Source: Bacteroidaceae bacterium (GTDB lineage Bacteria; Bacteroidota; Bacteroidia; Bacteroidales; Bacteroidaceae). From it: 62,640 nucleotides of DNA. The notes beneath the pieces were generated by a model. It worked only from the letters and a program-made list of their open reading frames with translations, was not told where the DNA came from and made no database searches. Positions 18,875 to 26,037 of this stretch are shown piece by piece. Positions within the stretch are counted from its first letter, which is position 1. Every line of letters begins with the position of its first letter. The stretch lies in contig JAGAQY010000039.1 of assembly GCA_017622495.1 (NCBI GenBank), positions 1-62,640 on the forward strand, in the 5' to 3' direction. Position numbers and translations under genes: made by a program.

Positions 18875-18905
18875 CGAAGATACATATTTTTGCAATAGTA
18901 AGCAA
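18875..18905 (-). promoter_or_regulatory. Promoter of the DUF3078 gene
   Basis: Minus strand: TTG (18903-18905), 20-base spacer, TATCTTCG (18875-18882). It decides the start codon of the downstream gene at 18839. Confidence 0.7.
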
Positions 18906-18986
18906 TAGTAAACGTAATCCTGTCGTTTTTTTTGCAATTTTAGAAACTAAAATCCTTTTTTATTCGTACATATAACCGAAAATCGT

Positions 18987-18994
18987 TAACTTTG
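18987..18994 (+). promoter_or_regulatory. -7 box upstream of pyrG
   Basis: TAACTTTG 43 bases before the pyrG ATG at 19037. No good -33 box at the usual distance. It lies inside any longer version of the pyrG frame, which supports the 19037 start. Confidence 0.55.
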
Positions 18995-19036
18995 CAGCTT
19001 GGTAAATTCAATACAGAACTTTTAATTTTTTGTGTT

Positions 19037-20632
19037 ATGGCTGAAACAAAGTACATCTTCGTCACTGGTGGCGTAGCCTCTTCGCTCGGAAAGGGCGTTA
19101 TCTCCTCTTCAATAGGTAAATTGCTGCAAGCACGTGGCTACAATGTGACAATCCAGAAGTTCGACCCGTATATCAACATCAACCCCGGTACGCTCAACCC
19201 CAACGAGCACGGCGAATGCTACGTGACCGTTGACGGACACGAAGCTGACCTCGACCTCGGCCACTACGAGCGTTTCCTCGGCGTGAACATGACCAAGGCC
19301 AACAACATCACTACAGGACGTATCTACAAGCGTGTTATCGACCGTGAGCGTCGCGGCGAATACCACGGCAAGACTATACAGGTGGTTCCCCACATCACCG
19401 ACGAAATCAAGCGCAACGTGAAGGCGCTCGGCACTAAGTCGCAGTTTGACTTCATCATCACCGAGATTGGTGGTACCGTGGGCGACATCGAATCGCTGCC
19501 CTACATGGAGAGTGTACGCCAGCTCAAGTTCGAGCTCGGCCGCAACGCCCTCTGCGTACACCTCACCTATGTGCCCTACCTCGCAGCAGCCGGCGAATTG
19601 AAGACCAAGCCTACACAACACTCTGTACAGAAGTTGCAGTCGCTCGGTATCCAACCCGACGTATTGGTACTGCGCACCGAGCACGAACTTCCCGAAGACT
19701 TGAAGAAGAAGACAGCCCTGTTCTGCAACGTGGATGCCAACGCCGTATTCCAGTCAATCGATGCCTCTACCATCTACGAGGTACCCGTGTTGCTGCAGAA
19801 TCAGGGAATGGACGACATCATCCTGCGCAAGCTCGACATCACACCGGGTCCCAAACCCACTCTCGGCCCCTGGAAGGAGTTCCTCGACCGCCGCGCCAAT
19901 GCTACCGAAGAGGTACACATCGGTCTCGTAGGCAAGTACGACCTGCAGGATGCCTATAAGTCAATCCTCGAAGCAGCCTCACAAGCCGCTACATACAACA
20001 ACCGCAAGCTGAAGATGCAATTCTTCAACAGCGAGAACATCACTGTTGATAATGTAGCCAAGACACTCGAAGGCATGGACGGTATCATCATCGGCCCTGG
20101 AGCCGGTCAGCGCGGTATCGAGGGCAAGAACGTTGTAGCCCGCTACACCCGTGAGAACAACATCCCCACCTTCGGTATCGGTCTCGGCATGCAGTGCATG
20201 GTAGTAGAGTTTGCCCGCAACGTACTCGGCATTGCCGATGCCAACTCTCGTGAGATGAACGAAGCTACTCCCAACAACGTCGTAGACATCATGGAGGAGC
20301 AGAAGGCTCACCTCAGCGACACGATGCGTATGGGTAACTTCGACTGCGCACTCATCGAGGGCAGCAAGCTCAAGGAAATCTATGGCGCCAACTGCATCCA
20401 GGAGCGCCATCACCACCGCTACGAGCTCAACAACAGATATCAGGAGCAGCTCGAGGCGGCCGGCATGAAGTGCGTGGGCATCAACCCCGACACCAAGCTG
20501 GTAGAGGCCGTTGAGGTAGCAGAGCATCCTTGGTATATCGGTGTGCAGTACTATCCTCAGTACAACAGCACCGTACTCAAGCCCCATCCCCTGTTCCTTG
20601 CATTCATCAAGGCAGCGATTGAGGGTAAATGA
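19037..20632 (+). CDS. pyrG: CTP synthase with a degenerate glutaminase site
   Basis: A 531-residue CTP synthase, which aminates UTP to CTP with ATP. The synthetase half (1-270) is intact: P-loop GGVASSLGKG, DGHEADLDLGHYERF, GGTVGDIESLPYMES and KTKPTQHSV. The C-terminal class I glutamine amidotransferase fold is complete in length but lacks its catalytic triad. The nucleophile Cys of GICLGMQ is Gly (residue 382, GIGLGMQ), and the His and Glu of FHPEF are Tyr506 and Gln508 (QYYPQY). The glutamine-binding loop PGGFGYRG reads GPGAGQRG (354-360). Each substitution is unambiguous in the DNA. Glutamine hydrolysis should be lost, leaving ammonia as donor (inference). The start at 19037 gives the canonical MAETKYIFVTGG. 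The TTGACAATTGA repeat follows the stop. Confidence 0.95.
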   Translation: MAETKYIFVTGGVASSLGKGVISSSIGKLLQARGYNVTIQKFDPYININPGTLNPNEHGECYVTVDGHEADLDLGHYERFLGVNMTKANNITTGRIYKRVIDRERRGEYHGKTIQVVPHITDEIKRNVKALGTKSQFDFIITEIGGTVGDIESLPYMESVRQLKFELGRNALCVHLTYVPYLAAAGELKTKPTQHSVQKLQSLGIQPDVLVLRTEHELPEDLKKKTALFCNVDANAVFQSIDASTIYEVPVLLQNQGMDDIILRKLDITPGPKPTLGPWKEFLDRRANATEEVHIGLVGKYDLQDAYKSILEAASQAATYNNRKLKMQFFNSENITVDNVAKTLEGMDGIIIGPGAGQRGIEGKNVVARYTRENNIPTFGIGLGMQCMVVEFARNVLGIADANSREMNEATPNNVVDIMEEQKAHLSDTMRMGNFDCALIEGSKLKEIYGANCIQERHHHRYELNNRYQEQLEAAGMKCVGINPDTKLVEAVEVAEHPWYIGVQYYPQYNSTVLKPHPLFLAFIKAAIEGK

Positions 20633-20662
20633 CAATTGACAATTGACAATTCACAATTGACA
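20630..20662. repeat. TTGACAATTGA short repeat array
   Basis: Three or four imperfect copies of the ACAATTGAC motif overlapping the pyrG stop. Same family as 5204-5240. A hairpin, GCGCAGAC-GCT-GTCTGCGC, follows at 20682-20700 without a U-tract, before yidC. Confidence 0.75.
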
Positions 20663-20744
20663 AATAAAAGAAAACAAGTAGGCGCAGACGCTGTCTGCGC
20701 TTACTATTAGTAATAATAAGATAATAGAAAGCAACCAAGAAAGA

Positions 20745-22625
20745 ATGAACAACAACAAAAGTACAATTATCGGTTGGATACTGATATTTGCCGTGATGGT
20801 AGGTTTCATCTACCTCAACCAACCCTCTGAGGAGCAACTTGCCGAGCAGGCACGCATGAGAGCCATGCAAGACTCTATCGCTACCGTTGAAGCACAGAAG
20901 CAGCTCGATGAGTCGATGGCCGAAGCACGCTACAACCAAATCCTGCTGCAGGACAGCACCTCTACCCTCTTCCTTGCCGCACAGGGCGAGGAGCAGAACT
21001 TCACATTGGAGAACGAGCTGGTGCGCCTCACCTTCTCAAACCGCGGTGCACGCGTCACCTCAGCTATACTCAAGGATTATAACAACCAGGAGGGATTGCC
21101 CTTAGAGCTCTTCAATCAAGACGACGAGAGCCTCAGCTTCATGCTCGATGGCAAGAACGAGAATATCGTTACCTCGAAGCTCTACTTCCAACCCATCGAG
21201 GTATCTGACAGCACCCTCGTGTTCCGCCTCCCCACCAACGGAGCCGGTTACATCGACTTCAGCTACCGCCTGCTCCCCGAGAGCTATATGCTCAACCTCA
21301 GCGTACAGGCTCACGGCATGGCCAACTTCTTCCCCTCATCCATGAAGACGATGAACGTGGATTGGGAACAGCGCGTACGTCAGCAGGAGAAGGGCTACAC
21401 CTTCGAGCAGCGCTACGCCACCCTCACCTATAAGGTTAATGGCAAGGGCACCGACCATCTGAACGAGATGAAGGCCGAGACCGAAGAACTGGCTAACCTC
21501 GACTGGATTGCCTTCAAGGATCAATTCTTCTCTTGCATCTTCATCGCCGACCAGGAGTTCAAGAGCGCCGAGGTAAGCTCATCGCCTATCAATGAAGGCA
21601 GTGGCTACCTTAAGAATATGACAGCCGAAACTACCGTATTCTTCGACCCCTCGGGCGAGAAAGCATCAGGCTTCCAGTTCTACTACGGCCCCAACCAGTT
21701 CCAGACACTCAAGGAGAGCAGCCGCCTCTCTACCAGTGGCAAGGACCTCGACCTCGACAAGCTCATCTACTTCGGATGGCCTATCGTTCGCTGGGTCAAC
21801 CGCTTCTTCGTGGTGTACCTCTTCGACTGGCTCAACTCATGGGGTATGAACATGGGTATCGTGCTCCTCTTGCTCACACTCATCGTGAAGGCTATCGTAT
21901 TCCCCTTCACCTACAAGCAGTACCTCTCTACTGCCAAGATGCGTGCGCTCAAGCCCTACATCGATAAAATCAACGACAAGTATCCCAATCCCGAGGATGC
22001 CCTGCAGAAGCAGCAAGAGACCATGCAGCTCTACAGCAAGTATGGCGTGAGCCCCATGAGCGGATGCTTGCCCACCCTGATACAGATGCCTGTGTGGATG
22101 GCCCTCTTCTTCTTCGTGCCTAACGCCATCGAACTGCGCGGACAGAAGTTCCTCTGGGCCAACGACCTGTCGGCATACGACGACCTGTTGCACTGGAACT
22201 TCGACCTTCCCTTGCTTGGCGACCACATCTCACTCTTCTGCCTCCTCTTCAGTGTGGTGAACATCCTCAACACCCTCTACACGATGAAGCAGCAGCCCGC
22301 AGGTGGTGATCCTCAGCAGCAGAAGATGATGAAGTGGATGATGCTCCTGATGCCTGTCATCTTCATCTTCGCGCTGAACAACTACTCTGCAGGTCTTAAC
22401 TACTACTACTTCATCTCTACCCTCTCGTCTATCATCATCATGTTTGTGCTCCGCCAAACGATCGACGAGAAGAAACTCCTCGTGCAGCTTGAGGCCAACT
22501 ATGCCAAGAACCAGCAGAAGCCCGTCAAGAAGAGCAGCATGATGGCTCGCCTTGAGGCTATGCAGAAGGAACTGGAGGAGCAGCAGAAGCTGCAACAGCA
22601 ACAGCAACAACGTAACAAAAAGTAA
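20745..22625 (+). CDS. yidC: Membrane protein insertase YidC
   Basis: A 626-residue Oxa1/YidC insertase of the Gram-negative type, which folds and inserts inner-membrane proteins with or without SecYEG. TM1 (IIGWILIFAVMVGFIYL, about 7-23) is followed by a large periplasmic beta-sandwich domain (about 60-340). The conserved C-terminal five-helix core begins near RWVNRFFVVYLFDWLNSWGM and includes TYKQYLSTAKMRALKPYI and GCLPTLIQMPVWMALFFF. The tail is Gln-rich (KLQQQQQQRNKK). It follows pyrG after a 112-base gap containing a hairpin, so it may have its own promoter or be attenuated. Terminator at 22642-22675. Confidence 0.97.
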   Translation: MNNNKSTIIGWILIFAVMVGFIYLNQPSEEQLAEQARMRAMQDSIATVEAQKQLDESMAEARYNQILLQDSTSTLFLAAQGEEQNFTLENELVRLTFSNRGARVTSAILKDYNNQEGLPLELFNQDDESLSFMLDGKNENIVTSKLYFQPIEVSDSTLVFRLPTNGAGYIDFSYRLLPESYMLNLSVQAHGMANFFPSSMKTMNVDWEQRVRQQEKGYTFEQRYATLTYKVNGKGTDHLNEMKAETEELANLDWIAFKDQFFSCIFIADQEFKSAEVSSSPINEGSGYLKNMTAETTVFFDPSGEKASGFQFYYGPNQFQTLKESSRLSTSGKDLDLDKLIYFGWPIVRWVNRFFVVYLFDWLNSWGMNMGIVLLLLTLIVKAIVFPFTYKQYLSTAKMRALKPYIDKINDKYPNPEDALQKQQETMQLYSKYGVSPMSGCLPTLIQMPVWMALFFFVPNAIELRGQKFLWANDLSAYDDLLHWNFDLPLLGDHISLFCLLFSVVNILNTLYTMKQQPAGGDPQQQKMMKWMMLLMPVIFIFALNNYSAGLNYYYFISTLSSIIIMFVLRQTIDEKKLLVQLEANYAKNQQKPVKKSSMMARLEAMQKELEEQQKLQQQQQQRNKK

Positions 22626-22641
22626 TGAATCGATAAAGATG

Positions 22642-22675
22642 AAAAGGAGGTTGCCATGGTAACCTCCTTTTTTTA
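22642..22675 (+). terminator. Intrinsic terminator of yidC
   Basis: Stem AAGGAGGTTGCC / GGTAACCTCCTT with a short loop, followed by TTTTTTT. Confidence 0.92.
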
Positions 22676-22833
22676 TTTAGTGACCTTCTTCTCTTTCAGT
22701 GATAAGTATGAGATGAATGATACTGTTCTGCAATTATGATTTAGCCATGCCTGATAATATAGCACGATGTGACTTGTGATAGCATGACTCCTATAGCCAG
22801 AAAAACATGATGGGAGGGTTTGTGAGTGTGTAT

Positions 22834-22935
22834 AAAAAAAGAAGGTCGTCATCCCGACGACCAATCTTCCAACTTTAAAAATCTAATACCATGAAAAACA
22901 CGATGCAAAGTTACGACTTATTTTTATACCTGCAA
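22834..22935 (-). ncRNA. Candidate small RNA, copy 1
   Basis: On the minus strand: -33 TTG (22933-22935), 19-base spacer, -7 TAACTTTG (22906-22913), then about 65 bases ending in GGTCGTC-GGGAT-GACGACC (22844-22862) and TTCTTTTTTT. This is a promoter coupled directly to an intrinsic terminator, with no room for a normal gene. A 92-bp segment (22834-22925) is identical to copy 2. On the plus strand the same DNA has an ATG-started 23-codon frame (MKNTMQSYDLF...), which I consider less likely to be the product. A hairpin AAAAAGTGT / ACACTTTTT lies upstream at 22950-22974. RNA ends are inferred. Confidence 0.6.
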
Positions 22936-23135
22936 ATTTTTTGCCAAGAAAAAAGTGTATAGCGCACACTTTTTAACATTTTATAGTGGATTCTGTTGTT
23001 GAAGCTTTCATTTTTTAATATTTTTGGCTGATAAAATAACGGATGATAAGGGTTTTGGGTGATGAGTGGTTGATTAAATAATATGTGTTTCTCGTTTCAA
23101 GGAATTGTAGTTTGAAAGGGTGGGGTAGGTGTATT

Positions 23136-23237
23136 AAAAAAAGAAGGTCGTCATCCCGACGACCAATCTTCCAACTTTAAAAATCTAATACCATGAAAAA
23201 CACGATGCAAAGTTACGACTTATTTTTGAATCTGCAA
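23136..23237 (-). ncRNA. Candidate small RNA, copy 2
   Basis: Minus strand: -33 TTG (23235-23237), 19-base spacer, -7 TAACTTTG (23208-23215), about 65 transcribed bases, terminator hairpin at 23146-23164 and an A-tract at 23136-23142 (T-tract in RNA sense). The transcribed part is identical to copy 1. The spacer has diverged but both promoter boxes are kept, which argues for function. An AAAAAGTGTA / TACACTTTTT hairpin at 23251-23275 sits upstream, as in copy 1. The remaining parts of the 22626-23354 gap (22680-22833, 22975-23135, 23276-23354) are AT-rich and show no gene. Confidence 0.6.
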
Positions 23238-23354
23238 GCATTCGATAAAGAAAAAGTGTAAAAAATACACTTTTTACACTTTCCTTTTGTTTTTTCCACT
23301 TGTTGTCCCCCGGTTTTTTTATGAAAATGTAAGGGGAAGTTAGCATTAATGAAT

Positions 23355-24566
23355 CTATTCTACATATAGAACGAGTCCTTTAAGATATTCGCCCTCGGGA
23401 TGATATATGCTGACGGGATGATCGGCAGGCTGCGTTAGTTGGTGCAGTATGCGCACTCTGCGTCCCGACATAGCTGCAGCTGTAAATACGGCTGTGCGGA
23501 AATTGTCTTTGCTTACTACCTGTGAACATGAGAAAGTGAAAAGTATACCTCCTGGACGAATCTTCTCAAACGCTTTGGCGTTAAGCTTGCGGTAACCCAT
23601 GAGCGCATTGCGCAAGGCGTCTTTATGTTTGGCAAAGGCTGGAGGGTCAAGGATGATTAGATCATATTGGTCGCCCATACGGTCGAGGTATTTAAATGCG
23701 TCTTCTGCAAAGGCTTCATGGCGGGTATCGCCGGGGAAGTTGAGCTCCACATTTGCGCGGGTGATGTCTATGGCCCTTGAAGAAGAGTCTACAGAATGAA
23801 CTAACTCCGCTCCACCGCGCATTGCGTAGAATGAGAAGCCTCCAGTGTAGCAGAACATGTTGAGTACTTTACGGCCTTGCGAGTAGTGCTCAAGGAGTGC
23901 GCGGTTTTCGCGCTGGTCAACAAAAAAACCGGTCTTTTGTCCACCGAGCCAGTCTACATGAAAACGCAATCCGTTCTCCGTGGCGATGTCGTCTGCCGAG
24001 GCCAAATTTCCTTTAAGGAAACCGTTGCCTCCGTCTTCAGATGCTTTATAGGCAAGGGTGGTCTCTGATTTGTAGTATATGTTGTCAACAACACCGTCGA
24101 GTACTTTTGCCAAGGCGTCAGCTATGTCGCGACGGCTTACGTGCATACCCACTGAGTGTGCCTGCATTACGGCTGTGCGGTTGTATATGTCTATGACAAG
24201 GCCAGGCAGACCATCACCCTCACCATGAACGAGGCGGAAGGCATTGGTCTGTTGTGTGTTGTCTTGATGCGAACTCGCCAATTGTGAATTGAAGATACTT
24301 TTGCGTACATTGTAGGCTGCATTTAGGCGCTCCTCCCAAAAGGATTTGCCTATGATAATGTCCTCAAATGAGAGCACACGTACGGCTATGCTACCTATTT
24401 GTATATGTCCTACGGCAAGAAAACGACCATCGGCATTAACTACTCGTACTACGTCACCTTCTTCGGGGCGTCCATCTATGTGGTGGATGGCACCAGAGAA
24501 AACCCAAGGGTGGAAACGACCGAGTGATTCTTCTTTTCCTTTCTTAAGATATACGGTTTTATACAT
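23355..24566 (-). CDS. RlmI-like class I SAM-dependent rRNA methyltransferase
   Basis: A 403-residue protein of the RlmI/RlmK family: an N-terminal PUA RNA-binding domain (about 1-75, with HPWVFSGAI) and a Rossmann methyltransferase domain. SAM motif I is VLNMFCYTGGFSFYA (about 225), motif II follows near HSVDSS, and motif IV is DLIILDPPAFAK (about 296). The FxFSCS-like TFSCSQ near 345 is typical of cytosine-C5 rRNA methyltransferases. E. coli RlmI methylates C1962 of 23S rRNA; the same target here is inference. An in-frame short repeat (24278-24296, NSQLA) sits in a loop near residue 94. Third gene of a minus-strand cluster after the exonuclease. Confidence 0.85.
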   Translation of the reverse strand: MYKTVYLKKGKEESLGRFHPWVFSGAIHHIDGRPEEGDVVRVVNADGRFLAVGHIQIGSIAVRVLSFEDIIIGKSFWEERLNAAYNVRKSIFNSQLASSHQDNTQQTNAFRLVHGEGDGLPGLVIDIYNRTAVMQAHSVGMHVSRRDIADALAKVLDGVVDNIYYKSETTLAYKASEDGGNGFLKGNLASADDIATENGLRFHVDWLGGQKTGFFVDQRENRALLEHYSQGRKVLNMFCYTGGFSFYAMRGGAELVHSVDSSSRAIDITRANVELNFPGDTRHEAFAEDAFKYLDRMGDQYDLIILDPPAFAKHKDALRNALMGYRKLNAKAFEKIRPGGILFTFSCSQVVSKDNFRTAVFTAAAMSGRRVRILHQLTQPADHPVSIYHPEGEYLKGLVLYVE

Positions 24567-24645
24567 GAGTATGTGTGGTTATTGTTTTTTTATAGGGTTT
24601 TTGTCAATAGGCTTGTGGGTATCTTTAGGCTTATTGGCAAAGAAC

Positions 24646-25263
24646 TTAGATATTTGTTTTCACTACGTGGAATCCTTCTCTGTGTTTTATGTCTTCCATA
24701 TATTTATATATGCGTACGCATGCCCAGGCGTCTGTGGCTGCATATCCTTTCTGCTTGTCTGAAAGAACGTCGGCTTCCCAGTTTGTCAGGCGTTGCGACT
24801 TGGATATTTTCTTGTCGAATAGCAAGGCATAAATCTTCTGTAGGCTTTGTGCTTCAATGCCTATTTCCTTGACATAGTTCTGGAGGTCAAGAAATCCGCG
24901 AGGCTCGAAACTGTGTTTGCGGTGTAGGCTCTGGATATCGTCTTTCAGTGAAAGACCGATTTTGAGTTGGCGTGCATCTTGCAGGAGATCTATAAGGGCA
25001 TCGGGCATCCCGATGTAGTTGAGGCGGAAAAGGAAGCAGGTGTCTTCGGTTGAGATTTGCATCAACGATACTTCATAGCTCTTTCCTTTAGCAAAACTTG
25101 GGCGTGTCTCGGTATCGATGCCAAGTATGGGGAAGCCTTTAAGGTAGCTTACAGCCTTCTCCACATCGGCGATGTTGTGTATCACGATGATACGTCCGTT
25201 GAAGAGAACGGGGGGGAGTTTGGCAATTTCGGCTTTGGTGATATTGTTTGGGATTTCAATCAT
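24646..25263 (-). CDS. 3'-5' exonuclease, DEDDy/RNase D-like
   Basis: A 205-residue single-domain exonuclease of the DnaQ-like superfamily. ExoI is ILGIDTETRPSF (about 46-57, DxE metal ligands), ExoII is LKIGLSLKDDIQSL (about 100-113) and ExoIII is KGYAATDAWACVRIY (about 172-186) with the Tyr of the DEDDy class. It lacks the HRDC domain of full RNase D, so it is the short stand-alone type common in Bacteroidetes. It lies 12 bases after the DUF5063 gene, so the two are almost certainly co-transcribed. Confidence 0.85.
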   Translation of the reverse strand: MIEIPNNITKAEIAKLPPVLFNGRIIVIHNIADVEKAVSYLKGFPILGIDTETRPSFAKGKSYEVSLMQISTEDTCFLFRLNYIGMPDALIDLLQDARQLKIGLSLKDDIQSLHRKHSFEPRGFLDLQNYVKEIGIEAQSLQKIYALLFDKKISKSQRLTNWEADVLSDKQKGYAATDAWACVRIYKYMEDIKHREGFHVVKTNI

Positions 25264-25275
25264 AAGTGAAGATGG

Positions 25276-25827
25276 TTAGTCGTTATATAAGAAATCCTCT
25301 TCTTCCTCATCGGATTTACAATATTTCACCTCATGGAGAGCACGCATAGTATTGACTAAAGTTTGTCCCCAATACTCCATGAAGAGATCTCTACATTGTG
25401 CCAGTGCATCGTGCATGGTTCCATTAAGTCCGCTACGGAACTGGCATACAAAGTCTTTTGTCACTTGATAGATGTCTGCTAGGTCTTCTGCTATACTTTT
25501 GCGTATGGGAGTGTCGCTATATTTCATATCGTCAACAAATACGTCGAGATAGTCGTCTCGGTCGGCGAGCAGCTCTTGGATGTTGATGCGTATTACTTCA
25601 TAGTCATCTTCGGTGACAAATGTCTCCAATCCGTCATCACCCATAACCTCACATTCGGACAGCATGGAGGCCTTTATGTACAATAAAGGTAAAATCTTGA
25701 GTAGCGTATCTACAAACTCGATTCGTTTTTGTCCTTCGCAACGTTCGATAAATGCGCAGAACTCTGCGGCTACGGTGACAAATTCTACAGAATTGCGTTC
25801 GAATATGATTTGAGACTCTTGTTTCAT
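25276..25827 (-). CDS. DUF5063 family protein
   Basis: A 183-residue soluble, mostly helical acidic protein without catalytic motifs that I recognise. Its length, sequence (AEFCAFIERC near 20, LPLLYIKAS near 47) and position next to a 3'-5' exonuclease fit DUF5063 of Bacteroidetes. It ends in an acidic run (SDEEEEDFLYND). First gene of a minus-strand operon with the exonuclease 12 bases downstream. A minus-strand TATCTTTG box at 25855-25862 is its likely -7 element. Function unknown; a link to RNA processing is inference from context only. Confidence 0.6.
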   Translation of the reverse strand: MKQESQIIFERNSVEFVTVAAEFCAFIERCEGQKRIEFVDTLLKILPLLYIKASMLSECEVMGDDGLETFVTEDDYEVIRINIQELLADRDDYLDVFVDDMKYSDTPIRKSIAEDLADIYQVTKDFVCQFRSGLNGTMHDALAQCRDLFMEYWGQTLVNTMRALHEVKYCKSDEEEEDFLYND

Positions 25828-25912
25828 CTGATGATATTGTGTTAAGAGATAGCAAAGATACGAATAAATGGGCGAAATTTAAAGTTTACGTTGATATTTC
25901 GCTCGTTTGTTT

Positions 25913-26007
25913 GTATCTTTGCTATGCATAGCGTAGATACTCTGCACTCGCTGTGAAAAATATTAAAGCAAGCTTTATGTGTTTTCGCTCGTTTGTTTGT
26001 ATCTTTG
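25913..26007. repeat. Palindromic promoter repeat upstream of ftsK
   Basis: A 28-bp near-palindrome at 25913-25940 starts GTATCTTTGC and ends GTAGATAC, with TATCTTTG-like boxes facing both ways. It is followed by CACTCGCTGTGAAAAATAT, AGCAAGCTTTAT and TTTCGCTCGTTTG, and then a second GTATCTTTGC (25999-26008) that is the ftsK -7 box. The same order occurs twice upstream of upp (36980-37189). TTTCGCTCGTTTGTTTGTA occurs directly twice, 85 bases apart. Confidence 0.85.
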
Positions 26008-26037
26008 CAATTCACGTGTATTGAAAACTACAGAATA

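Noticed and set aside
18840..18905. Upstream start for the DUF3078 gene
   Set aside because: The extra residues would be encoded by the promoter region and would precede a perfect signal peptide.
22891..23280. Two 22-23 codon frames starting MKNTMQSYDLF
   Set aside because: Identity is explained by the duplicated promoter/RNA unit on the other strand; the C-terminal halves diverge freely, as expected of non-coding sequence.
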